Positions 38,430 to 50,083 of a stretch of DNA of 64,000 nt are shown here, in pieces. Location of the stretch: contig NC_054548.1 in NCBI RefSeq assembly GCF_017654505.1, positions 22,776,947 to 22,840,946 on the forward strand. Direction: 5' to 3'. A program made the position numbers and the translations under genes. Below the pieces are notes generated by a model. That model saw only the letters and a list, made by a program, of their open reading frames with translations. It ran no database searches and was not told the origin of the DNA. Positions within the stretch are counted from its first letter, which is position 1. Each line of letters starts with the position of its first letter. Source of the stretch: Polyodon spathula. Lineage: Eukaryota; Chordata; Actinopteri; Acipenseriformes; Polyodontidae.

Positions 38430-38800
38430 GAAATTTAAAAAAGATGGCTGTGGGTCCACGACATCACCAAGAAAAGAAAAAGGTAAGGCAAATATCATTG
38501 GCTGATACAGGAGCTCCGGTTTGATGAGGTAGATTTCAAATCTACTTAATGTTATTTTTTAATTTATTTCTTTCTTCTTCACAAAGGAGCCTCCTACTTT
38601 CCCTTGATTAGCTGCTGGTAATTAATGTCACAGCACGGCTCAACGAAAGAAAATATTTGATCTCCTGCGCTCTGCTCCGCAGTGCCGCTTGAGTGCCGCT
38701 TCCCGCTATCGCTGTGCATGACCGTCTTCATTGAAAACAATTGCTTTTGCCACAAGGCACGGCCGCACCATGTCGGGTGTGAACACCCTTTAAGGGTGAA
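38430..38800 (+). pseudogene. PIF/Harbinger transposase 5' remnant with GC-rich terminus
   Basis: Translation around 38440-38545 gives RWLWVHDITKKRKK and, after one frame change, YHWLIQELRFDE followed by VDFKSYL. This matches the start of the nuclease protein of Harbinger elements (pattern: WW.H.....R...GE...L..ELR.D...F..YFR). The rest of the transposase is missing. The following stretch to about 38800 is GC-rich (CGCTCTGCTCCGCAGTGCCG, then CACGGCCGCACC), like Harbinger terminal regions. The motif match is visible by eye; the termini were not delimited. Confidence 0.6.
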
Positions 38801-38964
38801 TGTGGAATGTTTATGTTAGGGTCTTAACCTTTCGGTTCTCCAGATGCCTGGAGGAAATGTTTGGAAAAATTGCAGGCTTTGGGCTCTTAATTATTTTCCA
38901 TGGGGGAAGTGGGTCATTTTCATTGCAGAAAAAAGATTAGTCTTTGTCTTGGTGATAAAACGGA

Positions 38965-39419
38965 TACACTTTAAAATAATGGTTGCAAATTCATAATGAA
39001 TTCCCACTGAATACCACAGGAATGACAAGTGAATATCTTATGCACTTACACTGAGTTCTGAAGTAATTCATTTTGAATTCAGCCCTATAAATTCATATGG
39101 ATTTAATTACCCGTATTCATTCAATTTTCCTTTGTAACAAATGATGTTGATCACATGTACAAAGCATGCACTTCTCACAATCCCCTGCTGGGCGAGTAAG
39201 AGGCTATGAATTAGTGAAGAGCACACAGTGAAGTCATTAGGGATGGATGGAGGGGAAAGGGGAACCTAAATGTTTTTAAATCATGATGAATTAACAGGGC
39301 TGAATTAAAAATGGATTACTTCATAACTGCATAAGATATTCAGGTGTTATTCCTGTGTAGTATTTTGTTGGAATTCATTATGAATTCCTGCTGCATCCAT
39401 AATGCACTTTTAATTTACA
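38965..39419. mobile_element. MITE with ~110-bp inverted repeats
   Basis: The left arm (38965-39096) and right arm (about 39281-39416) are reverse complements with about 80% identity by eye. Left phrases AATTCATAATGAATTCC, GAATATCTTATGCA, GAAGTAATTCATTTT and AATTCAGCCCT recur inverted at the right (GGAATTCATTATGAATTCC, TGCATAAGATATTC, AGGGCTGAATT). The spacer is about 185 bp and non-coding. The left tip TACACTTTAAAATAATGG resembles tips seen in other fish MITEs. The target-site duplication is unclear. Confidence 0.75.
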
Positions 39420-39744
39420 GGCTTGTAGGAAGTCTTAAATGGCTTCTTATCTGTTTTACAATTTAATTTTGTTGTTGTTGTTTGTTTGTTTTTTTCAGAA
39501 AAAGAATGTTTTTGATTATCATTGGAGTACTGTAAATAGCTTTGTGACTAGAGCCCATAATGACAAAATGGTTACAATCTAATTCCAGGAACATGGCAAT
39601 ATCTTGACTGAATGTATTTAGATAAGATGAGTAAAGTATGGGCCTCTCTTCAACCGTGTATCCAGAGAGACACAAAGTGACACTGTCAGCTGTAGCTATA
39701 GAGGTTAGGAGACACTTTTTAATGCAGATAACATGTTAATGTTT
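39420..39744. other. Non-coding stretch, nothing recognised
   Basis: A short gap between two repeats. The minus frame at 39463-39675 has no motif. Confidence 0.5.
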
Positions 39745-39857
39745 TTGATGCTTTTAAGACACAACTTGACAAAGTTATCAATCAGCTACCAGGAACCAGG
39801 CCAGCATTGATAGCCTGAAGGGCCCCCTCTCACTGTACATTTTCTTATGATTTTTTT
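39745..39857 (+). repeat. CR1-like LINE 3' end fragment
   Basis: Translation gives DAFKTQLDKVINQLPG. This aligns with the end of the intact CR1 ORF2 in this window (GSFKKLLDEILGSIS, near 28000). The following bases (AAGGGCCCCCTCTCACTGTA, then CATTTTCTTATG) are a divergent version of the CR1 3'UTR. Old, 5'-truncated copy. Confidence 0.65.
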
Positions 39858-42732
39858 TTTTTTATATATATATATTAGCAAGAACCAAGTTGAGGCAGTT
39901 ATCAATAAAATGTAAGGAGGCACTTCATTGACTTTAAAATACAGTTACATTTCCTGTTAACGATGAACTAACACATCTATTTCTGTTGTGTCACCAGACA
40001 AAATGCTTATAATCTTGAATCGGTATATCAGATCTGGCAAATTGAGATTCTGACAAGTCCTTGGGGCATGCAGTAGGTAAGTAGGTAAGAGGTCAGCAGA
40101 ATGAAATCTAAACTGAATATTTTAACAGGACTGTCAGAATTATCATGTTAAGACCTTGAGAGGCAGATGAATGACTCTCATTATATTATAAGTTCTGCTT
40201 AGAATGGAACTAATATCCATTGTGACTTGTGACTTTTTCTGGATTAGAAGGAACCTTTTTTTTTTTTTTTTAATTAACAGAGGGTGGCTAAATACACACA
40301 TATTTAGTTCCCCTAAAGACAAAGCATTAAATAGCAATTTTAGGTATAGTAAGTGCATTACATGAGAGGCTGTTTTATATATCCTCATTTGCACTAATTG
40401 AAGGAGGCACTCCCTAATGATACCAGATGTTTACAGTTGAATAGTAGATTAGTAGTTACATGCCTTTGTGGACTGCTGTGTAGATGCAACATAAGTAAAA
40501 AAAAGTAGGTTGAATTAGATTTGTCTGTGAATGTCATTTATGGATAAGCAATAGGCAAAATGTGCAGCAAGAGTTTGAAAGAAAACACATAGCTGATTGT
40601 TAGTGTATTTATTATAATAAAAAAACAAGCCTAAATTGACATTTTGAAACTGACATTTAGTTCTTGGCATGTGCTTCATTATTATTTGATCATAAGAGTA
40701 TTTTTAATACGAGTTCTGATAGCATGGATTGACATGGTTGGATATTACTTTAATGAGTGATGTGGGAATTGTTGTCGTGAGCTGAAACAATATTCCTGCT
40801 TGGGAAATGCTAAGGGCTATTTTACACTGAACTCTTAAAAGAAGCAACCCTCCAAGGACCAAAGATTATCGGCAGTGGACATGGTTTTCATTGCATGCAA
40901 GACCACGAGTTAATCAACCTTAAGAGGAACTGTTAATATAGAAAATATTGATATCTTAAATGTCTGTGTAAGGAAAAAAAAAATTATAACCTATTTAATA
41001 GGTGAGAGGCCTCACTGCCCACAAGCTAGGGAAGCTTGTTTCATGTTTTTTATAATTTGCAGATATGGTGAGATGCAATTTTCCAGTGTTGAGCTCTCTG
41101 ATCTAATGGCAAAACTTGTATTAAACTCAACAAATAATAATCCTTGCTTACAAAAAGCTGAAACAGTAGCTGCAAGGGTTTACATTAGATGTGGCTAAGT
41201 AATTTCATGCTCCAAACTATTATTTGGGCTAAACTAGTGGGTAGTCCTGTGACTCATTTAGTATTGAGCTTGATGAGAACACAGTGGCATATTCCCAACT
41301 GCTTATTCTACACTTGGTCTGCTAAAAATGTTGGCTGGCAGCTGGAGTTTTTAATTACTTCACTTGCTAATAGTGTAATAAAATAAATTCCTGTAAGTAA
41401 CAGAAACAATATATGTCAGTTTTTTTTTTTTAAATTAGAGTACTAGTACTTACATAATAACCCAACTGCAAAACTATAGTTTAATTGTATATGTGAGCCC
41501 AAATAACAAGATCATTGAGCGTTAGTGGAAGGGGACAATCACTATTGCTCCCAGTCATGCCTCCAGCAATGGAGATAACCTTAATTTAATGGTGTTGTTT
41601 TTTTATTTTTTCTTATCCAACTTGCATTTACATTCACACATTGCAGTTTGTTGCAGTTTATTTGTTTTTATTGCTTCAGTTTTTATTAACATTGGTTATT
41701 CATGGACATCCCTGACTCTGAGATACTGATAATACGTTCAACTCAAATGTGGCCTTGAGAAATCTAATCGAGTATTACTGATTGTCTCTACATTATATGA
41801 TCACTAATGCACTTACTGACTGCCCTTTTTATCTTCCTCAGGCTGCCCTGCAATGTGATGAATTTAAAATGAGATTCAGCAGCATGTCACTGATTATACA
41901 GGGAGTAGGTCTAACTGCTTATTTTCTTTCAACTCTGTTAATATTTTATGAATTATGTTGTTGCCAGTAATGCACTGTAAACAGTACTTACTTGGCATAT
42001 ACTGATCAGATATTATAGATTGTGTCCATCTGCCCCATTAAGGATGTTCCTCATTTTCAAAAGGATCAATGGCAATGGCTTTTTAGCATCAAGCAACAGC
42101 TGGGATTGGAGTTTGGGTAGTCTATGTATATAATTATCAGCAGCAATAAATAACTTATACTAATAACAAAAGGAAATCATATCGTTAATCAATTCATAAT
42201 ATATTAGAACTCTTCAAAAGAGTATTGCTAAGTCAACAGTATCATTAAATTTCACAGAACAGAACCAACCATGGCAACAAATAACTACGGCTTGTTAAAA
42301 CAAAAAAGCACAATATGAATACATTATAAACTGTTATGCCATAAGCAGACATCTGTCAAATCTGTTAATCTGCCTTTCATGTGATATACCATGCTTCAGC
42401 ATTATTTTTTCAGTTTCTCATTTTTGTGTTTAAGAATAGGAGGATTGTTTATAAAACATTTTAACGCTACCTCAGTACAAAAATCACCTCAAAATCAAGG
42501 CCACTTTTTTTTCTTATAGTCCTTACCCTCAGATTGCATTTAAAAAATATTCTTCAAAGTGTGGATCATTGAGCACTAGACTAATTGACATACTGCATAG
42601 GTGCACACAATTATATTTTTTTGTTCTTGTTTCTTTTTTTTTTTTTTTGTATTGGACAATACAAAAACAAATCAGATTTAGATATTGTAACTATGGGGAT
42701 ATCATATTTATATATATTTGAATATTTGTTGC

Positions 42733-42735
<3 letters not shown>
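39858..42735. other. Non-coding stretch, nothing recognised
   Basis: AT-rich sequence with T runs (near 40257 and 41420). Open frames are short and without motifs. Confidence 0.5.

Positions 42736-42819
<84 letters not shown>
42736..42819. repeat. (TA)n microsatellite
   Basis: About 41 uninterrupted TA units. Confidence 0.97.
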
Positions 42820-42820
<1 letters not shown>

Positions 42821-44987
42821 CATCTACAATATATTGTAATATATTTGTTTCATGTCAGGGTTAAGTTGTTTCCATTCCAGGACCCTGAAACCAGAAAATA
42901 TAAACAAAGTCTTTGAAGATCTTATCAACTTTGAAGAATGAGGAGTGATTGACTGAAACAGTGGTGGAAAGGGAGTCAAGGAACAGCTGCTAATGACATT
43001 TTAAAGTTCCTTCACCCTTGATTGATGGTAAAAAGAACAGTATGCCATTGTTACAAAGCTCTTTGTTTCAATACACAAGTTACAAGGCATATTTTAAATG
43101 TTCTTATATATTATTAAATAAACAAACAAGAACAGTTTCTAAGATAATAGGATTTCTTCAATGGTGAAGAGACCATCACACATCAAAGTATGTGGCTCAC
43201 AAGATGTATTTTTTTTTAGAAAAAGGAAACGCTGACTTGCTGTTTAGCAAGTTCTTTGCAATTGTTATTAAAAAAATATAGTGGATAACATTTTATATTC
43301 TTATAGCTGCCTGAAATGCCAGCACAATTGAGATTTCAAACTTACTTGATCAAAGGCTTACCTTAACCCATCTGACATGTTCACCAAGACATCTTATCTT
43401 AATAGATGAACGGTGTACTAAACATGCTATTAAATTCCACAGCCAGTTACTTCAGTATCAAATAATCCAAGATAAAGATAAATTATAGCCTAACCACATG
43501 CTATGCCTCCTTTAGGTATTTACAGAAATACCCTAATAACATTTACAACTGTAAGAACCTGCAGTGTCCAAACCGGACTACAGAATGGATATTGGAAAAT
43601 ATACAGTGTAGCAACATAAAACAATATTACTTCTTATTAATCAAACAAAGGCTTGGTTCATTTCCCTCTGCTTTTTTTTTTTCAAATAACAATGAGCCCT
43701 TTCTTTAGATCACAGATAAAACTGAATACAAGATCGTAGAAAATACAAACCTAATTAACTAAAACTGAGAAATGAAATCACTCGAAATTAATTTTGTGGC
43801 CGCAAAACATTGGCATATTTTTCTTCTTAGATTGCAGAAACTGGGGTATAGAATCTCTACAACCCATATTGAAAAGATCAGGTATCCAAACAATTCTGTA
43901 TAGTCTGTAATTTGAACAATATTTGCACAAGTGTGAACTCGCAGACACGTGCAAATTGATATTGTATCTTTTGCCAGCTTCAGAAGTGTGATCTGTAGAG
44001 CATTGGGTAGTGTGCCCAAGGCATGAGATGTGTTTTGAAAATGCTGCAGATAAGCCTGAAGGCATGCTTGCAGGCATGGTATTTTCCCTGATGTTCATTC
44101 ACTTAAAAGCCTGGACCCTACAGTCCTACAAACTCAGCAGTAACCAAGTTCCCTTTTGTAACAGTGCTTGAGGTCCTTGCCTCAGATCCTCAGAGCAGTC
44201 TCTTAAAAAGCAGATCATACTTCAACAGCAGGGGGTCTGCTTATCTCACATGACAGTGGGCTGGCACAATCAGGGGCCCTCTTATTTTTCGACATTACAA
44301 AACGTACACCTGGTTTCGCTGCCGATCTGGAGTCAGATCACCTGCCTGGCTGAGGGAGAGAGTAAATGTGGACTCAGAAAAATGCCCTGACAAAGATTGT
44401 ACTGCTTTAAAGGTGGTGCTGTTATTCTCTTTGTTAAAGCACTACCTCAGAGCATTAAAGGAGTGACACTTGGCTGGTCTTTAAAAGCATACATGAATGA
44501 GAGGGTTAAGGAGTGAAGGAAGGAGAAAGCTGGGACTGGAAGCAAGCATAAAGCAAGATGTCAGATGTCGAGACTGCTGAGATCTGTGAAGTTTAATATT
44601 AGGGCTTGCAAGTTTCCATAGCTACATGTCGTATTACTCTGTGCTTTTGTCTGCTCTTCAGCTGCTATGAGGACATGTAGGCTCTTAGTTTAGCTCTGAA
44701 TTGAAGATGAAAGCCCATGTTTTTCATATGAAAGAAAAGAAAAATCAGTGTATAACATTAAAAAGTGAACATGTTTTGATTAGACTTAAAAAAAAATAAA
44801 AAACAACTAGTGTTTGATAACAAAACTGGGGTGTCATATACCTATTTCAAGGGGATTCACGGCCTTAGCTATACAAATCAGAAACCCCTTATTTTCTTTT
44901 TACATTTTCCTTAAGGAATATCCACAAATTTGAGCCTAAATTGCATAAATCTTGCTCACGTTCATGATTATGCTGTAGAATAATTAA
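42820..44987. other. Non-coding stretch, nothing recognised
   Basis: No supported coding sequence. The segment 44230-44640 is less AT-rich and repeat-free, and is a plausible place for conserved non-coding sequence, though this is only an impression. Confidence 0.4.
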
Positions 44988-45581
44988 CCTATTAGGTTTC
45001 AGGTCTATTTGACCCGAGTCTAGTTTCCAATTAGCTTAAATGCTATATTTCTTTTTATTTCATCTGTATAATATTTTATGACTTTTCCTAAATTGGGGTC
45101 ATGAACTTATACACAGAAAACAAGACCTTTGAGATGTCTATTTTTTTGAGAACAGGTCATTTATACAAATAAGATTTTTCGGGTTACTGTGATCTGTGGC
45201 ATTTATCTATATAGATTTTTGTGCAGGGAAAAAGAAAAAAAACTTATTTAATTTGTTATTTTTTTATTATTATATTTGTATTATTATTTCTTAAAATGGC
45301 TGCACCCATCTGGAGATATTTATTAACAAATAAACAAACAATATATATCTACAAGGTGGAGCCTAATTTTCTCAGTCAGTATTGCAACAGCATCTCACTA
45401 GTAAAGACATTCCAAAATGAAGAGCTCTCAGGTGGGCAGTCAAAGAAGTTTTAACACACCTCCTGGACTAAAAGAGCAGAAAAGAGTAAAATCTTTGCAA
45501 ATAAAAACATTTAATCAATTTAAGGCTGTTTAAATTAATTTGAAATTGCATCTAGTCAATATGACCCAAAACATAACAGAT
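44988..45581. mobile_element. Possible TIR element with TTTGACCC/TATGACCC ends
   Basis: The left segment GTTTCAGGTCTATTTGACCC followed by GAGTCTAGTTTCCAATT (44996-45032) resembles the reverse complement of the right segment (about 45538-45580). The right segment reads AATTTGAAATTGCATCTAGT, then CAATATGACCCAAAACATAA. The match is about 65-70% by eye with gaps. No transposase is visible inside. A piggyBac-type derivative is possible, but nothing in the sequence fixes the superfamily. Confidence 0.35.
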
Positions 45582-45660
45582 GTATCTAAATTCTGGACAC
45601 AATAGGAGAGTTAAACATGCATAAGGAACTATCTGAGCTATATGTAGTGCAATCTATACA

Positions 45661-45717
45661 TTAATTAGTCATTTAGCAGGCGATTTTATCCAAAGCGACT
45701 TACAGAGACTAGGGGGT
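45661..45717 (+). repeat. Fish interspersed repeat fragment (GCGACTTACAG motif), copy 1
   Basis: TTTAGCAGGCGATTTTATCC followed by AAAGCGACTTACAGAG is a phrase that recurs very widely in ray-finned fish genomes as part of SINE-like repeats. A second copy is at 46984-47025. Confidence 0.6.
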
Positions 45718-46560
45718 GCACCATAACTGACCTTAATGGGAGCCTGTACCAACCTTGGCCCAGACAGTCCAACTGGATTAATTCTGTTGGGTTCTAGCAC
45801 ACTGGCGAGTTATTGTGGGAAAACATATACTTCAGCTTCATATGCTGGATTTGCTCTTTGGCTACTATAGATATTATTGGATATTACAGTCTCTTGGGCT
45901 GTCTTGTGCGTATTTGATCACCGACATTACAGATATATCTAAGCCTATTCACTTTAAAAAGCTAACGCCTCTAATACATTATTTTGGAATTTGTTTCCTA
46001 TATACTACCGTAAATGGGAGTTTAACGAGTAAAGCTCTTTACTTGTAAAAAGGGTACATATATAAAGAGCTTTTGGTCATCTTTACTTAGCAGCCACATT
46101 AACTGAAAAGGACAAACATTCTAGAGAAAGCTACTTGGGCTGTAGGTTTAAACACCAGCAGTTAGAAGCAGTCTGTATTGATTGGGAGAAAAGATCAATA
46201 GCTGCTTGTTCTGTCCCTAAAAATCACAAGAATAGAATGCACACTTCAATGTAACAAATGGTTTTTAAATGAAATCTTTATTTTGTGTTGAATAACTGGT
46301 GACTATGTTTTTTTTTTTATATATATATATATATATATTATTTTGGTTACTATTTGGTCTTAGAATATTTGATTTATCTATTTTTTTCTTTGTGTATTGA
46401 TTTGAATCTGCAGTCATCCCCTATAGGTCACCACCAAAATTATATTTATTTTGTTACACTATTGCTCTTGATTGAAAAATCTGACAATTTGTATGAAAGA
46501 AAGAAGAAAAGAAAGATTTACTTCTATTAATATATTTCCCTTTCTCTTGCTTTTCAATAT
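45718..46560. other. Non-coding stretch, nothing recognised
   Basis: AT-rich sequence with a short TA run at about 46319-46338. The first part could be the body of the SINE-like repeat, but I cannot define it. Confidence 0.4.
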
Positions 46561-46563
46561 ATG

Positions 46564-46565
<2 letters not shown>

Positions 46566-46604
<39 letters not shown>

Positions 46605-46620
46605 TTTTTTTTTTTTTTTA
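46566..46620. repeat. (ATT)n plus poly-T tract
   Basis: About 12 ATT units run into about 17 T. Confidence 0.9.
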
Positions 46621-46869
46621 AATCTAATAAGTGACATTAGGATCACTGCAAAAACAGAGAGAAGGATAATATGTGGTGAAGACAGAACCAATTTGCATGA
46701 ATACAGGTTTTATATTAATTTGATGCAGTTTTTAAATTATTGACCCCAGTGAAAATCCGGTTCTTCGCACATTTATTAAAATGGGCTTTAAAAGAAGTTC
46801 ATAACAAAATATGAATTTATACATTTTTTAACGTTTGTGAATAGAGCTCTAAGTATTATCATAGCATTA

Positions 46870-46931
46870 TTATATTATAATAATAATTATTATTATTTAA
46901 TAATTATTTATTATTATTATTATAGCAGTAT

Positions 46932-46962
<31 letters not shown>

Positions 46963-46983
46963 CATAGTAGTATTATTATTATT
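46870..46983. repeat. AAT/ATT and TAG trinucleotide arrays
   Basis: Short ATT arrays flank about nine TAG units, directly left of the second GCGACTTACAG repeat copy. Confidence 0.9.
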
Positions 46984-47440
46984 TATTTATTAGCAGACAC
47001 CCTTATCCAGGGCGACTTACAGTTGTTACAAAATATTATATTACAAAGTATCACAGCAGTTATAAAATACAATAAAATCAGTAGAAAATGAGAGCAAATT
47101 CAAGTAAGCGCAAAATGATTATCTTTAAGAGTGAATTCGACTAAGAGCAATTAAACTTTTGGTAAAGATATTTGCTTATAAGAGTAAATTCCATTAACAG
47201 CAAGTAGTAAGTACAATAAATCACTAAGAACGATTTTCAGTAAGAGCAATTACAAAAAGCGTGAATATGGTTACCATATTGTAAAATCAACTACAAGATA
47301 CAGAAACTATTGTTATAATTAAGAGCAGTAGTAAAATACAGTAGAGTGTGGAGCAGTTAAGTGCAAGTAAAAGATGATGCAAGCACTGACACAATTGGGT
47401 GCCATGTTGTCCAGTATAGTCTAGAGTTGTGAGGAGAAAT
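46984..47440 (+). repeat. Fish interspersed repeat (GCGACTTACAG motif), copy 2, with likely body
   Basis: TTATTAGCAGACACCCTTAT followed by CCAGGGCGACTTACAG opens the copy. The following 400 bases contain repeated AAGAGCAATTA-like phrases (near 47140, 47240 and 47320). This suggests a degenerate internal tandem within the same repeat. No coding capacity. The head motif is firm; the right limit is a guess. Confidence 0.45.
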
Positions 47441-49100
47441 AGTCATGAGAAATAATAATAAAGTGAGAAACTGTTTGAGAAATTAAATGGATATTAATTT
47501 GTGAGCTGTTGTCAATGTTCTTTATTTTGTTATTTCTTTTGGCAGAGCATTACCTTTGGGGAATGCTGAGCTGTGTGAATAGGAGGCAATGGGGTGATCT
47601 TTGAATTGCACTCTCTGAGAAGCGGTTCAGAAGCAGAAATGCATGCCATTTTGAAAAGAAAGTGAAAAAAATCGAGTAGGTGGCTCAAAAGAAGCCTTTT
47701 CAATAGGTGGTAAAGGATCCCTCTTAAATTTCAAGGCTGTGCAATCCGAGTCGATAGAAAGCAGCAGGTGGAAAAAGCTAGAATAAACATGCAGGACAGA
47801 TATGTTCAAAGCACTATTCATTCCTGAGACCTCTTCTGACTCAAAAATAAATTCAGCAAAAAAAAAAAAAAAAAAGAATTATGAAGATGAACCTGTAGGG
47901 TTCAAGTCTTTCAGGGCAGAACACGTTGCACTGAATATTAAAATAATTTCCATGCATCCTTAAGATGGTCTCAATTTCCACAGGGAGAAAGATATGGGAA
48001 TGAAGGTCTGGAGGGCTCTGGCAAATGGCATAAAATAAATTGCAACAATTACCCTTTGCAATTTGTAGCAGCTGCATTGGTATAATACTTCCCTCGCTAT
48101 TAAACAATCAAGCACTGAGGAATGTCCACTTCATAAGGCCGCAATTAATGTTTACCCAGTGCCCAGCACTGGCTTAATTATGAGTTTTTTAACTGAAGCA
48201 TCATTGTGACTGAATTTTTGGGGCCAGGCCTTGGAAATTGGAGCACTTCACATTTTTCAGGAACAATTGCTCTCAAATGAAGAATGACAGATCTCTGATA
48301 TTTGCTGGCCTTTACAATTGCCACTGTGTAATCCCTAGCAACCCAGTCTCCATGATAACTAGGGGTTTAAGATGCAAGCAGGGCAAGAACACTGTAAAAT
48401 TCAATGTTATCCTTCAGCAATATAAAAACACATGTGAGGCTTTTGTAGTTTTTACCTAGCAAATTCTGCAATGCTTCTCTTTTCCTGATGAAGCTTATTT
48501 TTTTGTAATGTGATAGAATATGGCTTTCAGCACAGAGAATCGACCATGGATGAATTTATTGATTGCAATTGTAGAGGGTTTGATGAACTATGATGGGCGC
48601 TCAAGGCCAGATTACTGTCATAGGCCCCACAGTGATGCATGCCATCTACCCCCAAATATTGAAAAATTAATGCAAATGAAATCTGAGACACAACCTCTCC
48701 AGCCCAACCACGCACCCCGCAGAAGTAAATACAAACTGCTCAGCACTCAGGTAAGGAAACCACCACCCCCCCCCCGCCACTCGCATATTTTTATATTTTT
48801 TAGGGGGAAACCTCAGGGAATACGTGGCTGAGGGAAAGCTCTTCCTCCAGGTTCTAAGCGGTCAAGATAAGAGAATAACACAATGAGAATTTATACGCTT
48901 GCTGATGACGTGTTGGTTAGAGGCAGATTCTCTTGCAGAAAAGCAATCAAATTTATAATACTGTAAAAAAGGCTCCTCAGAAAGAACTATAGTTATCTCC
49001 AGGGGACAATGTCCTCAACCCTGTTGGTAACTATAGTTTCCTACTATGAACCTCCTCTCTAGTCCATATTTACTATATATAGGGAAGCTGGTTCTTAGAG

Positions 49101-49104
<4 letters not shown>
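47441..49104. other. Non-coding stretch, candidate conserved segment, no gene supported
   Basis: A 103-residue frame at 48520-48831 is followed internally by a good splice-donor-like CAG/GTAAGG (near 48749), but I recognise no protein. An A run is at about 47858-47875 and a C run at about 48767-48776. The segment 48110-48300 is repeat-free and compositionally even. Confidence 0.4.
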
Positions 49105-49159
<55 letters not shown>

Positions 49160-49233
49160 AATACCATCAGATAAGCACTAGATAGATGTTAAAAACAGAC
49201 AAACAAAAATCACAGTAAATCACCAATATAAAA

Positions 49234-49295
<62 letters not shown>

Positions 49296-49371
49296 AATAC
49301 CATCAGATAAGCACTAGATAGATGTTAAAAACAGACAAACAAAAATCACAGTAAATCACCAATATAAAAAA
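49105..49371. repeat. Tandem duplication of a (TG)n plus 77-bp unit
   Basis: A TG array (49105-49158) plus 77 unique bases (49159-49235) is followed by a second TG array (49236-49294) plus the same 77 bases (49295-49371). The two unique segments are identical by eye, starting CAATACCATCAGATAAGCAC. Only the TG length differs slightly. Confidence 0.93.
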
Positions 49372-49627
49372 ATGTATTATGTGACTGCAGCCCTTTCTAG
49401 TTTCCAAACAATGCCATTTTGCATTTGAAATGAAACTAGTAAATAAGTAAGCTATATAGTTGTAAAAATAATTGTATGAGCCATAATTTCAAAGTATTTT
49501 TTACTACCTTCATATATGTAATAGTACAATAGAATATAAGTAAAAGTATTAATCTAATGAATGACAAAATGGTTTTAAAGCAGACATTTCCAACGATTAA
49601 AAACACATTTATACCGTCTTATTAAAC

Positions 49628-49631
<4 letters not shown>

Positions 49632-49664
<33 letters not shown>

Positions 49665-49695
49665 TTAGACACACACACACACACACACACACACT
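49632..49695. repeat. (TG)n and (CA)n inverted microsatellites
   Basis: About 16 TG units, a TATTTAGA spacer, then about 12 CA units that run into the Tc1 end. The two arrays are complementary. Confidence 0.93.
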
Positions 49696-50083
49696 GAGTG
49701 TACAAAACATTAGGAACACCTTCCTAATATTGCGTTGCACCCCCTTTTGCCCTCAGAACAGCCTCAATTCGTCGGGGCTTGGACTCTACAAGGTGTCGAA
49801 AGCGTTCTACAGGGATGCTGGCCCATGTTGACGTCAATGCTTCCCACAGTTGTGTCAAGTTGGCTGATAGTGGATCTCTACTCTGAATAACTTGTTCCAT
49901 CTCATCCCACAGATGCTCAATTGGATTGAGATCTGGTGACTGGGCAGGCCAATGCAGTAAGCTGAATTCGCTGTCATGTTCGTGGAACCATTCCTGGACA
50001 ATCCTAGTCTTGTTGCATGGGGCATTATCCTGCTGAAAAAAAATCCATTAGCAGATGGATACACTGCTGCCAAATTATATTGC
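49692..50083 (-). mobile_element. Truncated Tc1-like transposon, third lineage
   Basis: The terminus CACTGAGTGTACAAAACATT is followed by AGGAACACCTTCC. This is a well-known fish Tc1-type end. Only this end and the adjacent C-terminal part of the transposase are present; the element stops near 50083, where similarity ends. The TG/CA microsatellite abuts the terminus, another case of a Tc1-type end beside a simple repeat. Confidence 0.85.
49724..50040 (-). pseudogene. Tc1 transposase C-terminal fragment with an uninterrupted frame
   Basis: On the minus strand a continuous frame of about 105 codons runs from QQDNAPCNKTRIVQEWF (near 50035, second catalytic Asp) through [15 protein letters not shown] (near 49930, catalytic Glu) to [12 protein letters not shown] and a stop at 49724-49726. 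The first catalytic Asp and the DNA-binding half are deleted. Upstream, to about 50083, the similarity continues but is disturbed by an A run (50036-50043). The family is recognised from the conserved DDE spacing and C-terminal GG.T.Y pattern. Confidence 0.85.

Noticed and set aside
48520..48831. 103-residue frame with an internal splice-donor-like CAG/GTAAGG
   Set aside because: No known protein recognised, no partner exons, and a C run inside; a chance frame is more likely.
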